A stretch of DNA of 19,093 bases, from NCBI GenBank assembly GCA_964614855.1, contig CAZTMX010000035.1, forward strand, positions 1-19,093. The letters run 5' to 3'. The position numbers and the translations under genes are program-made. The notes under the pieces are model-generated. The model was not told where the DNA came from. It saw only the letters and a list, made by a program, of their open reading frames with translations, and made no database searches. The stretch's first letter is position 1. The number at the start of each line of letters is the position of its first letter. Positions 1-6,066 of this stretch are shown piece by piece. This DNA comes from CAWJHE01 sp964614855 (GTDB lineage: Bacteria; Chloroflexota; Anaerolineae; Anaerolineales; UBA4823).

Positions 1-2115
1 TCTGGGCTTTAGATGCAAGTGGACATTCATCGCAATGCTCAAAGTGGCTGCATCCATTGTTCTTATCAAAAGTTTAAATTTCCCGGATCTGTCTCTCCAA
101 CCATCAAAGAAATGGACATCGTATGCTGTGTATGGTGTGCTTTTGTATTCGTCCTTTAATTTGCGCGTGCCGTCGGGTCTTATCTCCACGTATTCATCGG
201 GGAGGATATTAACATCAATGTTGTCGATATTGCACTTAAGATACAGGATATCTCCGGTGGTCAGGTCTTGGACTTTGATACTGCCGTCTTTTGGCGCTTG
301 ACCTTCTTCCCCGGTCCAGCGCAGCGTTCCATCAAATTGAAACTCGACGCGTCCGTTCTCGTTGTAGCCGCTGGCGCTGCCGCCGACAAGGTAATCCGGG
401 AACCTTAACTGAGAATCAAATTCTACGGTTTGCATGCAAGGGGTATCCCCTGGTTGCTCCAGAAAGCTAAAATCCCAACCGCCCTGATCGGATTGTTCAA
501 ATTCTGGCGCAATTTCGTCTTCGCCTAATACTGCTCCGTATTTGCTGGCTAACGATAAATAATCTTCCTGTTCGATTTCTGGATCCAGCTCATCCTTAGT
601 GAGAATTTCTGAGTGTTTTACATTGAAACCTGGCCATTGGATAATATCGATAGGCTTTTCAATCCCCATCTCGAGTGCTGCTCTGATTTGTTTCATTTCT
701 TCGATGATAGCTAACAGCCCCATGCCTGGTTCCGGTATGATCATGTCCCATGTCAGCCGGATGCCATAGCGGTGAAGATCCACCCTCCACTTGCGGATCA
801 ACTGATAATAATCCACTCGTGTCGCCCGGTCTTTGAAGGGGTTTTTGATTAAGCGAACCGTTTGGTCTTCTGTGCCAGAGGCTGAGGCTACTTTAAAACT
901 CATCTTGTGATCCTGTTTGCTGCGCGAAGATGCTTTGCTTGTAATCTCGGCGGACCGGTTGCGTGAAGCTTGCACAGATTTGTTTGATGAGCTGGCGGCG
1001 TTATATCCGAAATTTGAAGTAATGTTCACGCCACTGTAGCTGGCAGATAAGGTTACACCTGCATTGATAGCATTGGAATGATGATTTTGTGAGGTCACTG
1101 ATTGCGCCAGTTCGCTTTTCTCCGCAACGCCTTCTTCGCTAAACTCCTCCTGGAAATCTGTAACGATTCTCTCGAATTCTTCAGAAGTGCTAGACCATTC
1201 TTTGTGTGATATGTTGACTTCTTCTCCAGGAGAGAGTGGGACAGAATATACTAACTCTCCCCGTTCGATGCCCGCCGGTGTGAATGATAGCCTCTCCAGG
1301 TGTAGGTAGCCAACCGGCTCTGCAGATAAATTCTCTTCTTCGACCTCCACCATCGCCTGTAGTTGATCCAGAAGTAAGATTTTGGATGGATCCTTCGTAG
1401 AGCCTCTTCTGAGTTTAATCAAATCCCTGGCAAAACCGATTAGGCTTTCAGTAGTAAGACGGGAGAATTCTTTTGAGTTTTCAAGCACATTTTTGTTTCC
1501 ACCTATTTCCGTAACCGATAAGATTTTCTTTAGAGCATCCAGCTTGCGTTCCTGGTGTTTTGTAAAAGGATCATCAGGTGATCTTAAACCTTGCTGGGAT
1601 TTTTTTAAGAGGGCCTCTATCTCTTGGACCGTAGGAGCCAACTGGTTAACAAATACAGCTTTTTCTAGACCACGACGAGGAAGTCTGGCTTCGGTTTCAA
1701 TAGGTTGCCTCGGCGTATATGTTGCTTGAAGGATATCCCTGGATGCTCCCAACAAATAGGAACCCTTGATTGGTTTTTCTTCTGCGCCTGATGCTTGGAG
1801 GTAAATTGTCACTTTGGTATCTTCTTGTTCAATATTCCAAAGAATAGTGTCCTGTGTGCTATGAATTAATTGGTTGTCCTTGTAGAGCTTAAAATAAATA
1901 TCAGGTTTGTTTTCTCCGAGCAGATCATTGAAATCTGATTTCTTAAAGCCTATATGAAATACACCCTGCGCGTTGCTAATATCCTGCCCGATGGTGTCAT
2001 CCAGCAACCAGTCTTTGTCCCATGCTTCCACTCGTATTCCAACGATACCCTTGGCTGTATTTGAATCAAGAATGACCCCTTCAATTCTATACGATCCAAC
2101 ATCTTTGGAACTCAT
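1..2115 (-). CDS. Large protein of unknown function, N-terminal 705 residues (3' end beyond window)
   Basis: I do not recognise this family. The frame is open from the ATG at 2115 to the window edge, so the gene is truncated by the window and not necessarily broken. The start is supported by GGAGGAG at 2122-2128, six bases upstream. No signal peptide or membrane helix is visible. Residues about 8-90 (starting YRIEGVILDSNT) look like a carboxypeptidase-regulatory or transthyretin-like beta-sandwich. Residues about 150-240 are charged and probably helical. Residues 276-306 (LSFTPAGIERGELVYSVPL, then PGEEVNISHKEW) and 430-464 (RATRVDYYQLIRKWRVDLHR, then YGIRLTWD) look like conserved cores. Between them, 345-400 is very rich in Ser, Asn and Ala with alternating small and hydrophobic residues. 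The C-terminal part, about 580-670, looks beta-rich. Its base composition appears more AT-rich than that of the plus-strand genes, compatible with a different origin. That the gene is real is near certain; its role is open. Confidence 0.85.
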   Translation of the reverse strand, partial: MSSKDVGSYRIEGVILDSNTAKGIVGIRVEAWDKDWLLDDTIGQDISNAQGVFHIGFKKSDFNDLLGENKPDIYFKLYKDNQLIHSTQDTILWNIEQEDTKVTIYLQASGAEEKPIKGSYLLGASRDILQATYTPRQPIETEARLPRRGLEKAVFVNQLAPTVQEIEALLKKSQQGLRSPDDPFTKHQERKLDALKKILSVTEIGGNKNVLENSKEFSRLTTESLIGFARDLIKLRRGSTKDPSKILLLDQLQAMVEVEEENLSAEPVGYLHLERLSFTPAGIERGELVYSVPLSPGEEVNISHKEWSSTSEEFERIVTDFQEEFSEEGVAEKSELAQSVTSQNHHSNAINAGVTLSASYSGVNITSNFGYNAASSSNKSVQASRNRSAEITSKASSRSKQDHKMSFKVASASGTEDQTVRLIKNPFKDRATRVDYYQLIRKWRVDLHRYGIRLTWDMIIPEPGMGLLAIIEEMKQIRAALEMGIEKPIDIIQWPGFNVKHSEILTKDELDPEIEQEDYLSLASKYGAVLGEDEIAPEFEQSDQGGWDFSFLEQPGDTPCMQTVEFDSQLRFPDYLVGGSASGYNENGRVEFQFDGTLRWTGEEGQAPKDGSIKVQDLTTGDILYLKCNIDNIDVNILPDEYVEIRPDGTRKLKDEYKSTPYTAYDVHFFDGWRDRSGKFKLLIRTMDAATLSIAMNVHLHLKPR

Positions 2116-2274
2116 AACTGTCTCCTCCAGACTTGGGATAAATGTAATACAACGAAATTTGAAATATGAGGTTTATTAGAATATGAAAATGATAGACCGG
2201 GTCCTGTTTGAGGGCAAGGAGGGAATCATGATAAATCAGTTGAGATTTGTATAGACAATAGGAGGGTCGAAATT

Positions 2275-2303
2275 ATTGTAGCAAAAACGCGTTCGTGAGT
2301 CAA
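2275..2303 (-). promoter_or_regulatory. Sigma70-type promoter for the 1-2115 gene
   Basis: On the minus strand the -35 is TTGACT (2298-2303), the spacer is exactly 17 bases and the -10 is TACAAT (2275-2280). This gives a start near 2268 and a leader of about 150 bases. The spacer holds the 8-base palindrome AACGCGTT. The rest of the 2116-2380 gap is AT-rich with no gene that I can support. Confidence 0.6.
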
Positions 2304-2313
2304 TAGGATAATA

Positions 2314-2333
2314 CTCTCCATGCTTATGGAGAG
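2314..2333 (-). terminator. Hairpin between msrB and the 1-2115 gene, possible terminator
   Basis: CTCTCCAT and ATGGAGAG form a perfect 8-bp stem around a 4-base loop. It sits about 50 bases past the msrB stop in the msrB reading direction and just upstream of the promoter of the next gene. The tract after the stem is TATTATCC, not a clean U-run, so termination is plausible but not secure. Confidence 0.35.
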
Positions 2334-2380
2334 AATTTTAGGTAAATAATTTGAAAAAACTAATCAGTACTGAAACTAAA

Positions 2381-2827
2381 CTACTCGCCAGCCAGGAACT
2401 GCAAATACTCCCCGTAACCTTCCTTTTCCATCTCTTCCTTAGGGATAAAGCGCAGCGCTGCGCCGTTGATGCAATAATCCAGCATCTTGGGGTCGTCAAA
2501 GACACCGCGAAACACGTGCCCCAGGTGCGAATTGCCGCCTTTGCTGCGTACTTCGGTGCGCACCATCCCGTGGCTTAAGTCCAGTTTCTCGACGATCGAT
2601 TCTTCATGAATAGGGCGGGTGAAGCTGGGCCACCCGCACCTGGCGTCAAACTTGTGGATGGATAAGAAGAGTGGCTCGCCAGAGACGATATCCACATAGA
2701 TGCCGGGTTCGTAATTGTCCGTGTACTCATGAGAATAGGGCGTTTCGGTGCCGTTTTTTTGCGTCACGTGGAATTGGAGTTCGCTCAATTCTTTCAACCG
2801 CCTGGCTTTCTCTTCGGGGTTCATCAT
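2381..2827 (-). CDS. msrB: Peptide-methionine (R)-S-oxide reductase MsrB
   Basis: MsrB reduces the R-epimer of methionine sulfoxide in proteins, a repair step in the cytoplasm. The 148 residues match a full-length single-domain MsrB. Motifs seen are the RCGWPSF block (Cys64, the usual resolving position), SHLGHVF (100-106) and DYCINGAALRF (117-127) carrying the catalytic Cys119. The two CxxC pairs that bind structural zinc in E. coli MsrB are absent: the matching stretches read VDIVSGEPLF and RSKGGNSHLG. This is therefore the zinc-free type, as in the MsrB domain of Neisseria PilB. Two ATGs are adjacent; the GAGGAG upstream is better spaced for the second one (2824), so the first residue is uncertain. 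It lies 19 bases after the oxidoreductase gene and is probably co-transcribed with it. Confidence 0.97.
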   Translation of the reverse strand: MMNPEEKARRLKELSELQFHVTQKNGTETPYSHEYTDNYEPGIYVDIVSGEPLFLSIHKFDARCGWPSFTRPIHEESIVEKLDLSHGMVRTEVRSKGGNSHLGHVFRGVFDDPKMLDYCINGAALRFIPKEEMEKEGYGEYLQFLAGE

Positions 2828-2846
2828 ACTCTCCTCACATTTCTAC

Positions 2847-3683
2847 CTATAAAGTAATGCTTGTCGCTTTCCTGGCTGATTCATACAACGCCAGCGCCGT
2901 CTTCACGTGGTTGCGTGTCTCCGCCAGGCTGATGCGCAGCGGGGCGCCGTCCAGGATGGCGCCCACCATGTCTTCAACTTCACCCAGGTAATTGGGCGCT
3001 TCTGGAACCGGCACCTGTACTTCTTCTTCCTGGCTACGGTAAAACCACATTTGGGGCGGGCGGTCGAGCATACTGAAGGGGCGGTCCAGCAGCAGCCGTC
3101 CTTCGGTGCCAATCACCTCGGCCATGGTGTACAGCGGGCTGTGAAAGGAGGCGCTGATCTGCGCCAGCCGCCCGCTGCGGAAGCACATCTGGGCGGCAAA
3201 CCCCTCATCTACACCGCTGTCGCCGATCCACTGCCAGGCGCTGACGCTGTCGGGCGGGCCGCCGTACACAAACTGCGCAAAACTCATCGGGTACACGCCC
3301 ACATCCCACATGCAGCCACCGCCGTAAGCAGGCTCCAGGCGTACATTGTCTTCTTTTTCGATGCTGTAATTGAACACCCCGCGCACCAGGCTGATCTCNN
3401 NNNNNNNNNNNNNNNNNNNNNNNNNNNNNNNNNNNNNNNNNNNNNNNNNNNNNNNNNNNNNNNNNNNNNNNNNNNNNNNNNNNNNNNNNNNNNNNNNNTC
3501 CAGCATCTCCTGGTAGCTGCCAAATGCCAGGGGGATCTCCCATTTCTGCGCATAGTCGATAGATTTGTCCTTGTCGCGACTGGCTACTGCAATCAGTTGG
3601 CTGCGTGCAGCCGTGCGCAAGGCGGGGATGACTTTATCATTGATATGGGCGGTGGAAACCAGCCCCCAGCGGACAGTATTCAT
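2847..3683 (-). CDS. Gfo/Idh/MocA-family NAD(P)-dependent oxidoreductase, interrupted by a sequence gap
   Basis: This family oxidises or reduces sugars and related polyols with NAD(P). The N-terminal Rossmann segment (TVRWGLVSTAHINDKVIPAL, residues 3-22) runs to FGSYQEML. After the N-run the C-terminal domain continues with EISLVRGVFNYSI, the GGGCMWDVGVYPMSFAQ motif and the usual C-terminal EDMVGAILDGAPLRISLAET. I chose the ATG at 3683 because AGGAGG lies seven bases upstream; a 22-residue upstream extension in the same frame (ATG at 3749) does not look like protein of this family. The section that should hold the catalytic Lys in an EKP motif is lost in the gap. The substrate cannot be inferred. 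It is the first gene of a unit with msrB. Confidence 0.9.
   Translation of the reverse strand: MNTVRWGLVSTAHINDKVIPALRTAARSQLIAVASRDKDKSIDYAQKWEIPLAFGSYQEMLXXXXXXXXXXXXXXXXXXXXXXXXXXXXXXXXXXEISLVRGVFNYSIEKEDNVRLEPAYGGGCMWDVGVYPMSFAQFVYGGPPDSVSAWQWIGDSGVDEGFAAQMCFRSGRLAQISASFHSPLYTMAEVIGTEGRLLLDRPFSMLDRPPQMWFYRSQEEEVQVPVPEAPNYLGEVEDMVGAILDGAPLRISLAETRNHVKTALALYESARKATSITL
3399..3498. other. Scaffold gap of 100 N inside the Gfo/Idh/MocA gene
   Basis: There are exactly 100 N, the usual placeholder for unknown length. The flanks are in the same frame, but the family normally has roughly 80-85 residues between the EML and EI(x)LVRG blocks. The real insert is probably near 250 bases, not 100. Confidence 0.9.
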
Positions 3684-3754
3684 GGGATGTCCTCCTGCGT
3701 GTAGACGAGTGAAGGTGGATAAGTGAAGGTGTGTGACCTGGAAAATCACTATAA

Positions 3755-3779
3755 ATTATAGTGCATTTTTGCAGCACTA
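3755..3779 (-). promoter_or_regulatory. Candidate -10 plus overlapping inverted repeat for the oxidoreductase-msrB unit
   Basis: On the minus strand a perfect TATAAT lies at 3755-3760. The inverted repeat TAGTGC-N9-GCACTA (3759-3779) overlaps it and fills most of the spacer. No good -35 is found 16-18 bases upstream, so the promoter may depend on a regulator binding the repeat. This is a sequence reading only. Confidence 0.35.
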
Positions 3780-3831
3780 CATTTGATTTTGGGTGGTTCA
3801 GAAGTCATCCTTCAGATAGGAAGATTATCCA

Positions 3832-3860
3832 TTGATTCAGAAATGTAAGTATGTTATGCT
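3832..3860 (+). promoter_or_regulatory. Candidate promoter of the two-component operon
   Basis: TTGATT (3832-3837), a 17-base spacer and TATGCT (3855-3860) match the sigma70 pattern at four of six positions each. The predicted start near 3867 gives a leader of about 40 bases before the kinase ATG. Confidence 0.4.
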
Positions 3861-3909
3861 AGACATCACCAAACCTCGAAACCATCGAAAAGGATGCTCT
3901 ACCTGAACC

Positions 3910-5139
3910 ATGCCCAGCCTAAAGCAGCTTAAGGAACAAAACCGTGTCTCGCGCTCGGCGTTAACTGACGAAGGGCGCGGCCAGCTCTGGCCGAACATGA
4001 CCTCGACGGAGGCTGCCCAGACCTTACAACGCTGGGTGAATATCCTGGTGAATGTCAGCCGGCGCATCGCCAACCTGGAGAGCATGGATTCGATCCTCCT
4101 GGCCGTGGTGCAGCTTTCCTTGCGCTTGCTCAAAGCGGATGCAGCTGCACTGGTCTTATGGAATGATGACCGCACGCAATTAGAAATCAAGTACCAGGCC
4201 AACCCGCGCAAAGTCTTCACGGTTTGCGATTCTTATGAGACCAACCCGCTGCTTTTGCGCTTGCTGCAGTCCTGCCGCGCTCATCGCTATCCGGATGACT
4301 TTGCCGCATCGGATCATCAATGGGTATTCGAAGGACAGGAAATCAAGACAGGCATCATTGCACCTTTGTGTATGAATGACCTGTCTGTCGGAGGCTTGTG
4401 GGTGGGCTGCTACCGCCACTATCCCTACCACCTGGTGGATCTGATGGGGCTGAAAAGCCTTTCCGAACAGGCGACCATTGCCCTGGAACACGGGATGATG
4501 AAATCTCAATTGCAATCGCTGGCTGTGATAGAAGAACGCTCGCGTATTGCCCGTGAAATGCATGACAGCATGGTGCAAATCCTGGGGTATTTAAGCATGC
4601 AAATGCTGACGCTGGAGACCCTGGTACGTGAAGGCAACCAGGAGACAGCTTTGCAAGAGATTGCCAATGCTCGCCAAAACATCAAAGGAGCCCAGGCAGA
4701 TGTGCGGGAGGATATCCTCAGCTTGCGCACCACGCTGGGCGCTCATGACAGCGCAGCCTCAGCTCTTCACAGATATTTTGAAGAATATGGTCTGCAAACC
4801 GGGTTGAAGACAAACTGGCTGGATGAAACCGGTGAAATCCTCAAGCTTTCTCCGCTGGCAGAAGTACAACTGGTGCGCATTGTGCAAGAAGCGCTGACCA
4901 ATGTACGTAAGCATGCCCGGGCAAAAAGCGTGTGGTTGAGATTGGAACTGGATCGCAGCGACCTGGTGGTTACCGTGCGCGATGACGGTATCGGTTTCAA
5001 ACCCGCCGAAGAAACCCGGCATTTTGGTTTACAGACTATGCGCGAGCGGGCAGAAAGCATCGACGGCAGGTTTTCTGTGCAATCGCTGCCTGACATCGGC
5101 TCCACGGTGATCTTGCGCATTCCCCTGGTGGAGGATTAA
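3910..5139 (+). CDS. Soluble NarL-system sensor histidine kinase with Cys4 GAF domain
   Basis: The kinase autophosphorylates on His and passes phosphate to the response regulator encoded four bases downstream. Domains in order: a short helical N-terminus, a GAF domain (about 40-197), HisKA_3 (about 205-275) with phospho-acceptor His218 in EERSRIAREMHDSM, and HATPase_c (about 315-405) with the N-box EALTN (Asn331), the DDGIGF box (358-363) and HFGLQTMRERA (371-381). No membrane helix is present, so it senses inside the cell. The protein has exactly four cysteines (106, 122, 154, 167), all in the GAF domain. That recalls the GAF-type Fe-S kinase AirS and the PAS-type NreB, so an O2 or redox signal is inferred. 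The ATG at 3910 has only a weak, distant AAGGA upstream; I found no better in-frame start. Confidence 0.95.
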   Translation: MPSLKQLKEQNRVSRSALTDEGRGQLWPNMTSTEAAQTLQRWVNILVNVSRRIANLESMDSILLAVVQLSLRLLKADAAALVLWNDDRTQLEIKYQANPRKVFTVCDSYETNPLLLRLLQSCRAHRYPDDFAASDHQWVFEGQEIKTGIIAPLCMNDLSVGGLWVGCYRHYPYHLVDLMGLKSLSEQATIALEHGMMKSQLQSLAVIEERSRIAREMHDSMVQILGYLSMQMLTLETLVREGNQETALQEIANARQNIKGAQADVREDILSLRTTLGAHDSAASALHRYFEEYGLQTGLKTNWLDETGEILKLSPLAEVQLVRIVQEALTNVRKHARAKSVWLRLELDRSDLVVTVRDDGIGFKPAEETRHFGLQTMRERAESIDGRFSVQSLPDIGSTVILRIPLVED

Positions 5140-5143
5140 TTTT

Positions 5144-5800
5144 ATGCTGCCAATCCGTGTGCTAGTAGTGGATGACCATCGCATTTTTCGCCAGGGTTTG
5201 ACCAGCCTGATGAAGACCCGCCCGGATGTACTGCAAGTGGTCGGGGAAGCCGGCGGCGGCAGGGAAGCCTTGCTCCAGGCGCGCCAGCTGCATCCGGACT
5301 TGATCTTGATGGATTTGTACATGCCCGACGGTGACGGGCTGGAAGCCACGCGCCTGATCCATGCTGAGATGCCGGAAATCTCCATTGTACTTCTCACCGC
5401 TTCAGACAGCGATGAAGATTTGTGCCAGGCAGTGCAGAACGGGGCAGTTGGATATCTACTCAAAAGCATGGATGCTGAAGAAATCTTCGGACTGATCCTG
5501 GGCGTCACAACCGGCGAAATCGCCATGACACGCCTGATGGGCACACGCCTGGTGCAGGCATTGGAGCGCCAGTCTAAAACCAAAACACAATCTCCCATCT
5601 GCCTCACCGAGCGCGAGATCGAAGTGCTGGAACTGGTGGTACAAGGCGCCAGCAACCCGCAAATCGCAGCGAAATTAAACATCAGCCTGAATACCGCCAA
5701 GACCCATGTCAGCCATATCCTGCAAAAACTGGGTTTGGAAAATCGTTCGCAATTGGTTAAATTTGCCCTGGAACAGGGTCTGGTGCCCTCGGAAAAGTAA
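5144..5800 (+). CDS. NarL/FixJ-type response regulator (REC + LuxR HTH)
   Basis: A transcription factor activated by the upstream kinase. The receiver domain (about 4-122) has the acidic pair Asp10-Asp11, phospho-acceptor Asp57 in LILMDLYMPDGDG, Thr85 and Lys107. The LuxR-type helix-turn-helix (about 152-212) has the signature LTEREIEVLELVVQGASNPQ and the recognition region LNTAKTHVSHILQKLG. The length (218) is typical. It starts four bases after the kinase stop, with GGAGG inside the kinase 3' end, so translation is probably coupled. The next gene downstream is the molybdoenzyme operon, whose upstream region carries a palindromic site; it is the obvious candidate target. Confidence 0.96.
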   Translation: MLPIRVLVVDDHRIFRQGLTSLMKTRPDVLQVVGEAGGGREALLQARQLHPDLILMDLYMPDGDGLEATRLIHAEMPEISIVLLTASDSDEDLCQAVQNGAVGYLLKSMDAEEIFGLILGVTTGEIAMTRLMGTRLVQALERQSKTKTQSPICLTEREIEVLELVVQGASNPQIAAKLNISLNTAKTHVSHILQKLGLENRSQLVKFALEQGLVPSEK

Positions 5801-5841
5801 TTCTCCCCACATCCCGCAAAGAATTGCACACAATAAGACAA

Positions 5842-5884
5842 ATCACCCGATCGGGTGATATCTTGAATACCCCGGTCACCCGAT
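5842..5884 (+). promoter_or_regulatory. 18-bp perfect palindrome plus a third half-site: candidate operator
   Basis: ATCACCCGATCGGGTGAT (5842-5859) is a perfect palindrome. Its half-site TCACCCGAT recurs in the same orientation at 5876-5884, exactly 33 bases (about three helical turns) downstream, inside the spacer of the candidate promoter. I find no other copy in the intergenic regions of the window. A dimer of the adjacent NarL-type regulator is the natural binder, but the site does not match the known E. coli NarL heptamer. Confidence 0.6.
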
Positions 5885-5891
5885 GTATTTA
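5863..5891 (+). promoter_or_regulatory. Candidate promoter of the molybdoenzyme operon
   Basis: TTGAAT (5863-5868), a 17-base spacer and TATTTA (5886-5891) form a weak sigma70-type promoter. The palindrome ends four bases before the -35, a common arrangement for an activator, while the third half-site sits between the two boxes. Confidence 0.4.
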
Positions 5892-6066
5892 AATTAGAGA
5901 GCTCTTAGAATTGCCAGTGTTGCATATTGCGCCCCTCAACATGCAGAAAGCGACAAAATCACTGCAGGAGGTCTCTATAGGTTTTTTAAGGGTTTTCTAG
6001 CAAGGTGAAATTGTAAAGCGAGTGAAAGCAATCAAATGTAAGTCATTCTAGGAGTTTACACAACAA
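5892..6066 (+). other. Long leader of the molybdoenzyme operon
   Basis: About 170 bases lie between the predicted start and the first gene. It contains a strong orphan Shine-Dalgarno-like AGGAGGT (5966-5972) with no start codon behind it. That motif lies within a 19-codon frame (ATG 5941 to TAG 6000) which has no ribosome site of its own. I see no strong hairpin. Any role as leader peptide or ribosome standby site is speculative. Confidence 0.3.

Noticed and set aside
35..2179. Short plus-strand frames in the first 2.2 kb
   Set aside because: All lie opposite the uninterrupted 705-codon minus-strand frame, which has a ribosome site and promoter.
2907..3704. 265-codon plus-strand open frame
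   Set aside because: It is antisense to the Gfo/Idh/MocA gene, runs through the N gap and has no family motifs; the minus-strand frame has clear motifs and a good ribosome site.
5029..5841. 270-codon minus-strand open frame
   Set aside because: It lies opposite the response regulator gene, whose receiver and HTH motifs are unmistakable; the antisense product has no recognisable features.
5941..6000. 19-codon leader peptide gene
   Set aside because: No ribosome site upstream of its ATG and no telling codon run; kept only as a finding about the orphan AGGAGGT.
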